Of a stretch of DNA of 64,000 nt, positions 26,259 through 35,297 are shown one piece after another. This stretch comes from Paenibacillus auburnensis. GTDB lineage: Bacteria > Bacillota > Bacilli > Paenibacillales > Paenibacillaceae. The notes below the pieces were generated by a model, which was given only the letters and a program-made list of their open reading frames with translations, was not told the origin of the DNA and searched no databases. The position numbers and the translations under genes were made by a program. The stretch covers positions 62,001 to 126,000 of the forward strand of contig NZ_CAKMMG010000003.1 of assembly GCF_927798115.1 (NCBI RefSeq). Direction: 5' to 3'. Position 1 is the stretch's first letter; every line of letters begins with the position of its first letter.

Positions 26259-26642
26259 ATGAAACGGAAGAGAGTTGTTTTTTCACTGATCACTTTATTT
26301 GTCATTGTTTATGTTGCCGTAGGCGTGTGGATTTCACATGACACTAAGATTATTTTGGTAAAGGCAATGAGTGGGGCTGCTGACTATAAGGTATATATGA
26401 ACGATAAAACATATCAAAATATTAACCCAGTTACACGTGATATGACGACGATACCTTATGTGTATGATAAAAAATATCATAAAATCGGGTTTGTCTTCCC
26501 TTTGCATTTCTTTTTTATATCAAAAGCATATGTAAATCAATTCTATTCAAAAGGGGACTTTGGTTTCAGGGAGCCGGTTAGGTTAAATCTAAAACTGAAA
26601 TCTGGGAAATGGTACGCTACTGATGTGTACATTGAACCATAA
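26259..26642 (+). CDS. Hypothetical membrane-anchored protein, 127 aa
   Basis: N-terminal hydrophobic helix (VVFSLITLFVIVYVAVGVWI) after three basic residues, then a roughly 95-residue domain rich in Tyr, Phe and Lys that probably faces outside the membrane. No family is recognised. GACAGGAGGG lies 8 bases before the ATG, a strong site. Codon usage is clearly A/T-rich compared with the GC-richer genes around it, in line with acquisition from elsewhere. A T-tract hairpin 120 bases downstream ends it. Confidence 0.65.
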   Translation: MKRKRVVFSLITLFVIVYVAVGVWISHDTKIILVKAMSGAADYKVYMNDKTYQNINPVTRDMTTIPYVYDKKYHKIGFVFPLHFFFISKAYVNQFYSKGDFGFREPVRLNLKLKSGKWYATDVYIEP

Positions 26643-26761
26643 GAATTGTTTCACAAGGGTATTAGGATGATAGAGACCCATTGCATTAGCAGTAAACATA
26701 CACTGATTCCGTTGAGGAGTCCTTAAGATGCTTGCATCAGGGTTTTTGTCATTTCCGTATG

Positions 26762-26799
26762 AAAAAACAACAGCCCCTCCAGAGAGCTGCTGTTTTTTG
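26762..26799 (+). terminator. Intrinsic terminator
   Basis: AAAAAACAACAGC ... GCTGCTGTTTTTTG, a stem flanked by A and T tracts, so it may work both ways. It is the likely end for the 127-aa gene. Confidence 0.7.
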
Positions 26800-27361
26800 T
26801 TCTGCTCTTGATTCCTGTGTTATAGCAGCCTTATCCATTATCTTCTAAGGCCTCTCATTCAACGGATTGCATGCTCATTTGGGTTACAGCTCCACCGATT
26901 TCCCCGACCCCGGTCACATTTATTTTTTAGCTACTCTCATTCTGATCACTGGGCATAACCCAGAATTCACCTGCATTCAATTGAATATATTTGAATACAT
27001 TTGTATTCAAATACTAAGATAATAGCCCTTTCTTCTTTTCACCAGACCCGCACAAAAAGAGACGTCCAATTGGGACCCCTCTTATGATATACACATGGTG
27101 ATACACACAGTTAAATATATACTACATATATATTTTTAAATTTTTTTGCTCATCGTTATACACTTCATTACAAATCCATGTGTACGTCAGTACACAGTGC
27201 CTTATACTGCCTTCCCTCTTTGAGGAAAGACACTGCTTCGCTGCACAACTGCTGGAACACCCCCGTTTGCGCATTACGGCCAACTATTCACAACTTCTTG
27301 GAGCGTCAGTAGCTCAGATCTGAGTTAGGCAGGACTGGAAAAAAGGGATGAATCTCTATTA
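26800..27361. other. Gene-free, A/T-rich spacer with palindromes
   Basis: No credible gene. It holds a near-perfect palindrome at 26988-27013 (arms TATTTGAATACA/TGTATTCAAATA around TT), a 12-nt palindrome ATTCAATTGAAT at 26975-26986, and TGTGTAC-GTCA-GTACACA at 27180-27197. The rest is A/T tracts (27115-27150) without clear function. Confidence 0.4.
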
Positions 27362-27565
27362 TTATTCTTGACTATAGTCAGCTGGTAGGATAAAGGTCTC
27401 CTCATCAGACTCAAAGTGAAATCCTTTGAATCGGTAATAGGCGTTTAGTGCATCGGACATAGCTAATATCTCATCTTCAACAGATTTACCGAAGTGAGTT
27501 AGAATATAAGATTTGATAAATTCATTTTTTTCACGGTTTTCTTTAGCGACTTCTTCCCAGGGCAT
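27362..27565 (-). CDS. Small hypothetical protein, 67 aa
   Basis: Starts MPWEEVAKENREKNEFIKSY and ends ETFILPADYSQE; soluble, acidic, mostly helical. No family recognised. ATG 27565 is chosen because AGGAGG lies 6 bases upstream; an open frame reaching 27682 has basic, non-protein-like residues. It follows the broken endonuclease-like gene on the same strand within the A/T-rich stretch. Confidence 0.6.
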   Translation of the reverse strand: MPWEEVAKENREKNEFIKSYILTHFGKSVEDEILAMSDALNAYYRFKGFHFESDEETFILPADYSQE

Positions 27566-27688
27566 AAACAACCTCCTACTTAATGATTTCAGCTTAATTA
27601 CCTTTCCAGAAAATGACTTCGACAATCTCGAGAATACCCTGCTTTTTTGTTGCCTGATTAGGCTCCAAATCTTGGTACACAATTTACT

Positions 27689-28194
27689 TTACGCCAGCCC
27701 ATTCACTAAATCAATAGGCGTAATATAGCCATTAGACCGTACCGCTAATCGCAAAATCTCTCTTTCCATCCTTGTGTACTGACTCTGTTCACCTCCGCAT
27801 GCTGCAACAGGCATGGAATTAATAAGGATTTGAATAGAGAAACCGTCAACTCCGGCGCCGATTCCAAATCATCATAGGGTACCGAGACTACACGGTAGCC
27901 TGCAATCTGCAGATAAGTTTCCCTGTTTAGCTCCTGCCGGTACCTGGTGCGGTCTGTATGCTGCACATGGGGACCATATCCTTTTATCTCAATGGCAAAC
28001 TTCACCTGGCCCGGCTTCCATACCAGATCAACAAAGTATGGCCGGCCCCGCCAGTCTGAGACCTCATACTCCGTCCCACTCCCCTCCTCTGCACAAAAAA
28101 AGTCCCGCACCCCAATAAACCATGGAGTACGGGACGTTCTTCGTCCGTTTTTTAGATTATAAAGTTTACTATTCTCCAGCTTCAATGACATCAT
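27689..28194 (-). pseudogene. DUF559-type endonuclease-like gene, frameshifted and truncated
   Basis: Reading frame 28194-27745 gives 149 residues with a Vsr/DUF559-like PD-(D/E)xK core: RPYFVDLVWKP, FAIEIKGYGPH, then YLQIAGYRVVSVPYDDL. The frame then ends in an odd tail (STQGWKERFCD). From about 27770 another frame continues with MEREILRLAVRSNGYITPID and stops at 27689, matching the start of the helix-turn-helix segment that full-length relatives carry. The last part of that domain is missing. I read this as one gene with a frameshift near 27770 and a lost 3' end. It may still yield a core-domain protein. Confidence 0.6.
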
Positions 28195-28317
28195 TTCATT
28201 CTGTAAACCAGAAATTCCCGCACAACTAATTTGGTAAATTCTAGAATACCTGATTCGGATATTTGTTCTTCCGGTTATTTAATGAAATGTTTACTTTACA
28301 TCAAGGGGTGAGGAACG

Positions 28318-29199
28318 ATGGACCATAAAAGAAGATCAGGCCTGATGCAGCAGTTTATCTTTGTCGGGCCAACTTCCCTGTTTTTCTTTGTTATTGTACT
28401 GATTCCATTCTTTTTGGGACTTTATTATTCGTTTACCAGCTGGAACGGAATCTCGCGTCATGTGGAGTGGACGGGCCTGCGGAATTACCTGCATATTTTC
28501 ACCAAGGACCCTTCCTTTCTGCACTCGTTCTGGTTTACGGCCAAGTTTACTTTATTCGGTCTGGTGCTGACCAACCTGCTCGGCTTCGCACTCGCCTATG
28601 TGCTGACCCGCAGGCTATTTACGCGCAATGTGCTGCGGACGGTGTTTTTTGTTCCCCATGTCATTGGCGGCCTGTTGCTCGGGTTTATCTGGCAGTTTAT
28701 TTTTGTCCGGGGATTCGAGTCGATCGGCCAGGCTACCGGCTGGTCCTTTTTCAATCTCCCATGGCTGGGTACTGGAGGAACCGCTTTCTGGGCGATTGTG
28801 ATCGTGTTTGTCTGGCAAAATGCCGGCTATCTGATGGTGATCTACATCTCGGCGATCAACAACGTTCCGCGGAGCCTGATGGAAGCTTCCCGGGTTGACG
28901 GAGCCGGGCGGATGCAGACACTGCGCCATGTTACAATTCCGCTGGTTATGCCGGCCGTAACGGTCTGCCTGTTCCTGTCGATCTCGTGGTCCTTCAAGCT
29001 GTTCGACCTGAACCTGTCGCTGACCAAAGGCGGCCCGTTCAAAGCTACCGAATCCGTGGCGCTGAATATTTATAATGAAGCCTACACGATTAGCCGGTTC
29101 GGCATGGGCTCGGCCAAAGCGATGATTTTCTTCGTTGTTGTGGCCATCATCTCCCTCCTGCAGGTGAGAGCAACCAAGAAAAGAGAGGTGGAGCTGTAA
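28318..29199 (+). CDS. ABC sugar transporter permease, UgpA/MalF-like (CUT1)
   Basis: A 293-aa six-helix permease. Features are the opening FIFVGPTSLFFFVIVLIPFF, SFTSWNGISRHVEWTGLRNY and the EAA loop RSLMEASRVDGAGRMQTLRH. GGGGTGAGGAACG precedes the ATG. Its stop overlaps the start region of the next permease (translationally coupled). It pairs with that permease and the binding protein encoded third. No ATPase gene is nearby. Confidence 0.92.
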   Translation: MDHKRRSGLMQQFIFVGPTSLFFFVIVLIPFFLGLYYSFTSWNGISRHVEWTGLRNYLHIFTKDPSFLHSFWFTAKFTLFGLVLTNLLGFALAYVLTRRLFTRNVLRTVFFVPHVIGGLLLGFIWQFIFVRGFESIGQATGWSFFNLPWLGTGGTAFWAIVIVFVWQNAGYLMVIYISAINNVPRSLMEASRVDGAGRMQTLRHVTIPLVMPAVTVCLFLSISWSFKLFDLNLSLTKGGPFKATESVALNIYNEAYTISRFGMGSAKAMIFFVVVAIISLLQVRATKKREVEL

Positions 29200-30038
29200 T
29201 GGAGAGTGCCGCCAAAAAATTCAAGGCCCCGCTGCTGCTGGCCGAACTGCTTATGCTCCTGCTGGGCCTAATATTCCTGGTTCCGTTTTATTTTCTGCTG
29301 GCGAACTCGGTCAAAAGCTACAGTGAAATTCTCTCGGATTCCGCTGCGCTGCCCTCTATGCTTCAATGGAGCAACTATGCTGAAGCGTGGAAAGCCACCG
29401 ATTTCCCGCATGCTTTCCTGAACTCCTTCATTGTTACAGTTATCAGCAACGTGCTGCTCGCACTCCTCTGTTCGATGTGCGCCTACAAAATGGTCCGTAA
29501 TAACAGCCTGTATAACCGTATGCTCTATATAGCACTGGTAGCGGCCATGGTTATTCCGTTTCAGGCGATAATGATTCCGCTAGTCAAGGTTGTGAGCGGA
29601 TTAGGCGTGATGGATTCAACTGCCGGCCTGATTTTGGCTTATCTGGGATTTGGCGCGCCGATGACTGTTTTCCTCTTCCACGGCTTCGTCAAATCGGTGC
29701 CGGTAGACATTGAGGAGGCTTCACGGGTAGATGGCAGCAGCCCATACGGTACCTTTTTCCGGATTGTGCTTCCGCTGATGCAGCCGATCATCGTTACGGT
29801 GATCATACTGAATACGCTATGGATCTGGAATGACTACCTGATGCCATCGCTCATTCTGCAGGACCCGCAGCACCGCACGATCCCCATCGCCACATATGCC
29901 TTTTTCGGTCAATACACGAAGCAGTGGGATCTGGCGCTTCCGGGACTTGTGCTCGGGATTACGCCGGTGGTGATCTTTTTCCTGCTGATGCAGAAATATA
30001 TTATTGAAGGCATCGCTCAGGGCTCCGTTAAGGGCTGA
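29199..30038 (+). CDS. ABC sugar transporter permease, UgpE/MalG-like (CUT1)
   Basis: A 279-aa six-helix permease. EAA loop VDIEEASRVDGSSPYGTFFR; the ending MQKYIIEGIAQGSVKG is the classic MalG/UgpE C-terminus. Its ATG overlaps the preceding gene's TAA (TAATG), with GAGAGGTGGAG before it, so translation is coupled. It is followed after 39 bp by the binding-protein gene. Confidence 0.93.
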   Translation: MESAAKKFKAPLLLAELLMLLLGLIFLVPFYFLLANSVKSYSEILSDSAALPSMLQWSNYAEAWKATDFPHAFLNSFIVTVISNVLLALLCSMCAYKMVRNNSLYNRMLYIALVAAMVIPFQAIMIPLVKVVSGLGVMDSTAGLILAYLGFGAPMTVFLFHGFVKSVPVDIEEASRVDGSSPYGTFFRIVLPLMQPIIVTVIILNTLWIWNDYLMPSLILQDPQHRTIPIATYAFFGQYTKQWDLALPGLVLGITPVVIFFLLMQKYIIEGIAQGSVKG

Positions 30039-30077
30039 CGATACATGCGATTTTCAGGCAGAGAGGATGAATCTGAT

Positions 30078-31340
30078 ATGAGCAAAAAACATGGACTTCT
30101 CCTCGCATGCTCGCTGCTGGCCGGGCTGACAGCCGGCTGCGGACGCGGCAGTGACCATGCGGATAGAATCAAAACGGTGCATATCTACCAGTTCAAGGTG
30201 GAAATATCCGAAGCGCTGGCTTCACTTAAAACCGAATTCGAGCAGGAGCACCCGGGCATCCGGCTGGAGATTCAGAGCGTCGGGGGCGGCAGCGATTATG
30301 GGGCATCCCTGCGCGCCAAGTTCTCGTCCGGTGACGAGCCGGACATCTTCACCATCGGGGGCAACAACGAACGCGATATGTGGCTGGAATACCTGGAGGA
30401 CCTGAGCGGTGAGGCCTGGGCCAAGGATGTTAAGCCGCTCGCTGCAGAACAAATGACTGTAGACGGCAAGCTCTATGGTATGCCGATGAACCTGGAAGGC
30501 TACGGCTTCATTTATAATAAGAATCTGTTCAAGCAGGCCGGCATTACGGAGAAGCCGCTGACCCTCAGTGCTCTGCGGCAGGCAGCGGAGAAGCTGCAGG
30601 CTGCAGGGATCACGCCTTTTGCCAACGGATATCAGGAATGGTTCGTGCTTGGCAATCATAACGTCAATGTAGCCTTCGCCCAGCAACCCGACCCGGAAGC
30701 GTTCATTGCGGGACTGACAGACGGCTCAAGGACATTCAATGGGGATCCGATATTCTCCAAGTGGATGGACCTGCTCGATCTTACGGTTGAATATGGCAAC
30801 AAAAATCCGCTCTCGACCGATTACAATACCCAGGTAACCATGGTCGCCAGCGGAGAAGCGGCGATGATGCAGCAGGGTAACTGGACCCAGGGACAAATCG
30901 ACGGCATCAATCCGGACCTGAATCTGGGCATCCTGCCGATGCCGATTGATGATACGGCCGAAGACAACGATAAGCTCTATGTAGGAGTGCCCAGTAACTG
31001 GGTCGTTAATAAGAACTCTCCCGTTAAGGAGGAGGCCAAGCTCTTCTTGGACTGGCTTGTAACCTCAGAGACCGGCAAAAGATACATCACCAAAGAGTTC
31101 CAGTTCATCCCTGCCCTCGACAGTATTAAGGGCACTGAAGAAGAGCTCGGGGCACTGGGTGCCGAAGTACTGGACTATACGGATAAGGATCAAGCCCTGA
31201 CCTGGAACTGGTCACGCCTTCCGAACGGAATGCCGCAGGAATTATCGAGCAGCATTCAGGGTTACCTCGGCGGCAAGCTGACCAAAGAAGGTATGCTGAA
31301 GGAGTTTCAGGTCAACTGGGACAATCTCAGTGTGCAGTAA
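30078..31340 (+). CDS. Sugar-binding lipoprotein of ABC transporter (family 1)
   Basis: A 420-aa binding lipoprotein. Signal peptide LLLACSLLAGLTAGCGRG with the lipobox cysteine near residue 20. The binding domain starts VHIYQFKVEISEALASLKTE and includes YGMPMNLEGYGFIYNKNLF and SGEAAMMQQGNWTQGQI, hallmarks of family-1 sugar-binding proteins. ATG 30078 is chosen since the signal peptide begins there; a start at 30045 adds residues without a ribosome site. The gene comes last in the operon, whereas binding-protein genes usually come first. Confidence 0.92.
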   Translation: MSKKHGLLLACSLLAGLTAGCGRGSDHADRIKTVHIYQFKVEISEALASLKTEFEQEHPGIRLEIQSVGGGSDYGASLRAKFSSGDEPDIFTIGGNNERDMWLEYLEDLSGEAWAKDVKPLAAEQMTVDGKLYGMPMNLEGYGFIYNKNLFKQAGITEKPLTLSALRQAAEKLQAAGITPFANGYQEWFVLGNHNVNVAFAQQPDPEAFIAGLTDGSRTFNGDPIFSKWMDLLDLTVEYGNKNPLSTDYNTQVTMVASGEAAMMQQGNWTQGQIDGINPDLNLGILPMPIDDTAEDNDKLYVGVPSNWVVNKNSPVKEEAKLFLDWLVTSETGKRYITKEFQFIPALDSIKGTEEELGALGAEVLDYTDKDQALTWNWSRLPNGMPQELSSSIQGYLGGKLTKEGMLKEFQVNWDNLSVQ

Positions 31341-31373
31341 CCACCGTTTTTATTTTGCTTCTATATACTGAGC

Positions 31374-31407
31374 ACAAGCCGCGCAGCGATGCGCGGCTTG
31401 TATTTTT
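31374..31407 (+). terminator. Intrinsic terminator of the 28.3-31.3 kb transporter operon
   Basis: ACAAGCCGCGC / GCGCGGCTTGT, an 11-bp perfect stem with a 6-base loop, then ATTTTT. It lies between converging genes. Confidence 0.9.
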
Positions 31408-31430
31408 AGATTATAGCCGTTCTCTTTCCG

Positions 31431-32261
31431 CTACATCACCGTTACCCGGTAAGCATCAACCGTTGCTGCAGTCCCATTGAGGGTTAGTGTCGCATTGTAA
31501 TATCCACGGTCACCAGGCTTGCATTTATAATCTCCGGAACATCCGGTCACGAAAAATTTTGTCTTCGAAAACCCCGGATAAATATGGGCCAGCTTCCGGT
31601 AGAATTTATGCCCGTGATGGGTGAAGATAGCCAGCACCCGATCTCTCACCTTTACCGGAATCGCTGCAAAAAACTTCCCCGTCTCTGTCCCGCTGAGCAC
31701 ATGACTGGGATCAACAGTAATCCCGCTTACCTTTAAAGGCCAATGAAAATCAATAATGTAATAATACCGGTCATCTAAATTTTTCAGCAGCTTTAGACTT
31801 TCCGGCGTGAATTTCCCGAGTGCACAATCAAGCCATACATACCTCACCTTGCCCTGTGTACCCGGAAAATCCATCTGCCCGGCTGCAGCTCCTAAATATT
31901 TAGTAAATAAGGACCGGGTGCTTGCCTCCCAATTCCCGATTGAGGCTTTGTAAGGAATACTCCCGAGCGTGCACGTAACCGTATCCTTGAAATCCTTATA
32001 GAAGGCATCAGCATTACTTCCATGATTAGCCCCTGCCTGTGCATTATCCCCGCCAAAAATCACAAATCTTTTGTTCCCGCTGCTCACCGCTTGGGGTAAA
32101 AGATTTCTAAAAATAACTGAGCTGTTCCCGTATCCCACATGGCTGTCTCCGATGACTGCAAAATTAATGCTCTGGGCCTTCACCTTGCGCTTCAAGCTGC
32201 GTCCCTGCTCAGCTCCGGATGAAAGGCTCCGCTTCTTCATTATTCCGTTCCGCTTTTTCAT
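31431..32261 (-). CDS. Metallophosphoesterase-like protein
   Basis: A 276-aa calcineurin-like phosphoesterase by fold motifs: FAVIGDSHVGYG (D-x-H), FGGDNAQAG (GD), SIGNWEAS in place of the usual GNH[DE], and FTHHGHKFY. The missing His of GNH and the lack of a GHxH ending (VTGCSGDYKC instead) mean metal binding may be changed. The N-terminus is strongly basic (MKKRNGIMKKRSL) without a clear signal peptide. ATG 32261 follows GAGGGG; an upstream ATG at 32276 is weaker. It converges on the transporter operon terminator. Confidence 0.75.
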   Translation of the reverse strand: MKKRNGIMKKRSLSSGAEQGRSLKRKVKAQSINFAVIGDSHVGYGNSSVIFRNLLPQAVSSGNKRFVIFGGDNAQAGANHGSNADAFYKDFKDTVTCTLGSIPYKASIGNWEASTRSLFTKYLGAAAGQMDFPGTQGKVRYVWLDCALGKFTPESLKLLKNLDDRYYYIIDFHWPLKVSGITVDPSHVLSGTETGKFFAAIPVKVRDRVLAIFTHHGHKFYRKLAHIYPGFSKTKFFVTGCSGDYKCKPGDRGYYNATLTLNGTAATVDAYRVTVM

Positions 32262-32410
32262 AAGCAATCCCCTCATCGAATGGGTTAGAATTTCCTGTCA
32301 TATTTATATTCGATGAGCACGGAAAGCTCTTGGACTCGCTAAATGAACGAAGGGGCAGGCCCAGGATAACTGGATACTTAGAACCAAAAAAGGCTTGAGT
32401 CTTTTTTCAC

Positions 32411-32439
32411 TTGTTGCTCATACATCCATTATTTACAAT
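32411..32439 (+). promoter_or_regulatory. Sigma-A-like promoter of carbonic anhydrase gene
   Basis: TTGTTG, a 17-base spacer, then TACAAT, about 44 bases before the chosen ATG. Confidence 0.5.
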
Positions 32440-32482
32440 ATAAATAACAATGTTCCATAAGAAAAAGAAAGAAGGCTGCTGT

Positions 32483-33307
32483 ATGCGCATCAATAAATGG
32501 ATACCGCGAATACTGTTCCCCGCCATGGTTATGTCTATGATGGCCGGATGCGGAAACAACGCAACTAACAATGAGGCAGAAGGAAAAAACGAACCCTCAC
32601 CAACTACCGGTGCACATCAGGCGCACTGGTCTTATGAAGGTGATACCTCTCCGGAGCACTGGGCTGAGCTGGATCAGCTGTTCACAACCTGCAGTACCGG
32701 TACCGCTCAATCACCGGTTAATATCCTTCATGACCAAGTAAAGGACGACGAGAGCCTATCCCCGATCAAGGTGGAGTATTCGCCTTCCCCTGTAGCTATC
32801 ATTAACAACGGCCATACGATCCAGGTAAACCTTAAGAATCAGGATAACCGGCTTGTGGTTGAAGGAAAGACCTATATATTGCAGCAGTTCCATTTCCATC
32901 TGCCCAGCGAGCATGAGCTGGACGGCAAACATGCTGAAATGGAGCTGCATCTGGTACATAAAAGCGAGGAAGGGTCGCTTGCCGTGCTGAGTGTTCTGAT
33001 TCATAGCGGCAGCGAAAATACCGCACTGAACCAGCTATGGTCCCTGCTTCCGGCCAAAGAAAGTGAAGAAGAAACTCCGGTGGAGGGTAACTTCAATCTG
33101 AATGGGCTGCTGCCGGCAGATCTTCATTCGTTCCGCTACCAGGGTTCGCTCACCACACCGCCGTGTACCGAAGGAGTGCAGTGGATCGTCCTGGAGAATC
33201 CGGTGCAATGGTCCGGTGAGCAGATCGGCAAATTCGCCGCTATTTTCCCGCATGACAACCGTCCGGTACAAACACTTGGAAACCGAGAAATCGATAGTGA
33301 TGAATAG
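32483..33307 (+). CDS. Alpha-class carbonic anhydrase, lipoprotein
   Basis: A 274-aa extracytoplasmic zinc enzyme that interconverts CO2 and bicarbonate. Lipoprotein signal with SMMAGCGNN. Alpha-CA motifs follow: HWSYEG, the zinc histidines in QFHFHLPSEH and MELHLVH, the gate region and SLTTPPCTEGVQW. The expected active-site elements are present. ATG 32483 follows GAAGG; an in-frame ATG at 32450 adds a basic stretch (FHKKKKEGCC) and is less likely. It probably stands alone, with its own promoter. Confidence 0.93.
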   Translation: MRINKWIPRILFPAMVMSMMAGCGNNATNNEAEGKNEPSPTTGAHQAHWSYEGDTSPEHWAELDQLFTTCSTGTAQSPVNILHDQVKDDESLSPIKVEYSPSPVAIINNGHTIQVNLKNQDNRLVVEGKTYILQQFHFHLPSEHELDGKHAEMELHLVHKSEEGSLAVLSVLIHSGSENTALNQLWSLLPAKESEEETPVEGNFNLNGLLPADLHSFRYQGSLTTPPCTEGVQWIVLENPVQWSGEQIGKFAAIFPHDNRPVQTLGNREIDSDE

Positions 33308-33369
33308 GCTGCTGTCCATACAATATCCGTAGCCTAGTCGGCATTTGAGGGCTTACATCGATTATTTGG

Positions 33370-33846
33370 TTACTTGTGATTCCCCTGCACAGGGGGATTG
33401 ACCAGAGTGCCATTGGCCGATACGCCTACGCCATCCGTATACACCATTTTGCCGCCGTAATAACCGGTTCCCAGTACAAGGCCGCAGGAAGCAAACGAAA
33501 CAACCAGGTACAGCACCAGCGGAGCTTTTACAAATTCGCGTTTCCCTTTCAAGTACATCAGTAATCTCCATACAACGATCAAAGTAACGACCCAAGCGGT
33601 TAAGGTGGCGAGCAGTTCATGAGGCTCTAAGAATGATGTCACACCTCTGGCATCATCATCCGGCCCGGTTGCAATAGCGATCCAGGCTCCACCTGCAGCA
33701 AGCAGCCACATCCATAACCCGCCGACAGGATTCAAAGAGCGTTTTTTTAAGGCCAGCACCAAATCATAACCGAATCCGATGAGGATTAGGGCAATAGGGA
33801 AATGTACGACAATGGGATGGGTGTGGTTAAAAACTTCAGTGAACAT
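33370..33846 (-). CDS. DUF2231 family membrane protein
   Basis: A 158-aa protein with four hydrophobic segments. The signature HTHPIVVHFPIALILIGFGY near the N-terminus identifies DUF2231, predicted membrane proteins with conserved histidines possibly involved in redox or heme-related functions. The segment GGKMVYTDGVGV after the last helix is also usual. GGAGG lies 9 bases before ATG 33846. It follows a two-component pair on the same strand after a 113-bp gap, so joint transcription is possible. Confidence 0.85.
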   Translation of the reverse strand: MFTEVFNHTHPIVVHFPIALILIGFGYDLVLALKKRSLNPVGGLWMWLLAAGGAWIAIATGPDDDARGVTSFLEPHELLATLTAWVVTLIVVWRLLMYLKGKREFVKAPLVLYLVVSFASCGLVLGTGYYGGKMVYTDGVGVSANGTLVNPPVQGNHK

Positions 33847-33918
33847 CGATAAAACCTCCATTTTTTAAAAAGATAAGATTTATATGCTCCGTGCAAACAA
33901 TTATCCTTATCTTTCTCG

Positions 33919-33960
33919 CTGAAACGGATACCGTACTTATACGGACGGCGTAGCCGTTTC
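33919..33960 (-). terminator. Possible weak terminator after histidine kinase gene
   Basis: GAAACGG/CCGTTTC outer stem with an inner CCGTA-CTTA-TACGG stem, directly after the kinase stop; only a short T run. Confidence 0.35.
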
Positions 33961-35297
33961 TACTTGAGTGGTTGTCTAAGGATTCGTTTGGTTTCAGGAA
34001 GGATGACCGTAAAGGTGCTCCCCTGATGCAGGGTGCTGGTTACGGCGATTCTGCCGCCATGCCTGCTTACAATCTCATAAGCGATAGCCAGCCCCAGTCC
34101 GGTGCCGCCATGTTCCCTTGTACGGGCTTGGTCTACCCGGTAGAACCGTTCGAATAAGTGAGGAATATCCTCCTCGGAAATCCCGCAACCCGTATCCTGA
34201 ATGATTACATTCGCAGTACCGTTGTCATTTCGGGTAATTCCCATAGTAACTGTGCCGCCCTCCGCAGAATATTTAATGGCATTGTCCAAAAGAATATACA
34301 GCACCTGGTCAATCTGTTCGCTGTCACCTATACAGGTAAAGCCTTCTTCCGTATAGCTGATGTGGAATTGTAGCTTCACATTTTTCTCCAGAGCTATTAG
34401 CTGCATTCTTGCGGCTGCAAAAGAAAGGCTGTGCTGCAGATCGAATACCTCACGCCTCATCTGCTGCAGAGGGGAATCATTTCTGGCGAGTGTAAGCAGC
34501 TGTCCGGTCAAACGTGTCATACGCTCTATTTCTTCTTTCATATCCTGAAGCACCGTCTGATGGACAGGCGATAACTTGTGCTGTTCCTCTTCGAGGATGT
34601 CCACTGATAGCTGAAGCACACTGAGAGGGGTCCTTAGCTCATGGGATGCGTAAGCGGTGAATTTTTGCTGCCGGATAAACGCTTGGTTGAGAGGAAGTAT
34701 AGCCCGGCCGGCCAGTATATAACCTAAGATTGTAGTCACCACCAGGAGGAGAAGAGTGATCCCGATGAGGAGCAGCCTCATCTCTTTTAATAGATGTTCC
34801 TGTTTGCTCACCTCTTCCCCGATCCAGAGAACAGGATGTTCTTCATCACCTGTCATCAGACGCAATACCGCGTAATTCGCCTGGTTGCTACCCGAAGATA
34901 GACTTAAATGAATGTAGCTTCTACTCCCTTGGGCCTCCAGCTGCTGCTGGAAGGAGGGTTGGATCAGCAGATTATTCCCCTCCGGTGAATGAACGAAGAT
35001 CGTCCATGAAGAATCTGTGATGACAGCGAACTGGTCGCTTTGCAGATATTCCCATTCCATTCTACGGGCGCCATCCTGCTGCTGTTCATGAATCTCCTCA
35101 GCATCCTGCGACTGCTCCGGTTTATTCCGCCACTCATCCATAGCTTTTTGTCCGGCCGATTCCAGATTATGTTTTTCATCCCTGTGCATCACATCCGTCA
35201 ATACCCAATAATAAGAGCCTGCCATAATGAGCAGAATCAATCCAATCATCGTGCTATAAAAGATGGTTAATTGCCTGCGGGTATTAGGTATCATCAT
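33960..35297 (-). CDS. Two-component sensor histidine kinase
   Basis: A 445-aa membrane kinase. Helices at about 12-32 and 173-197 bracket an extracytoplasmic sensor of about 140 residues rich in Gln and Glu. The phospho-acceptor is H219 in [10 protein letters not shown]. ATPase boxes are DNAIKYSAEGG (N), IQDTGCGISEEDI (G1), LFERFYR (F) and GGTGLGLAI (G2). The coding start overlaps the response-regulator gene end by 14 bp, so the pair is translationally linked. The signal is unknown. Confidence 0.93.
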   Translation of the reverse strand: MMIPNTRRQLTIFYSTMIGLILLIMAGSYYWVLTDVMHRDEKHNLESAGQKAMDEWRNKPEQSQDAEEIHEQQQDGARRMEWEYLQSDQFAVITDSSWTIFVHSPEGNNLLIQPSFQQQLEAQGSRSYIHLSLSSGSNQANYAVLRLMTGDEEHPVLWIGEEVSKQEHLLKEMRLLLIGITLLLLVVTTILGYILAGRAILPLNQAFIRQQKFTAYASHELRTPLSVLQLSVDILEEEQHKLSPVHQTVLQDMKEEIERMTRLTGQLLTLARNDSPLQQMRREVFDLQHSLSFAAARMQLIALEKNVKLQFHISYTEEGFTCIGDSEQIDQVLYILLDNAIKYSAEGGTVTMGITRNDNGTANVIIQDTGCGISEEDIPHLFERFYRVDQARTREHGGTGLGLAIAYEIVSRHGGRIAVTSTLHQGSTFTVILPETKRILRQPLK

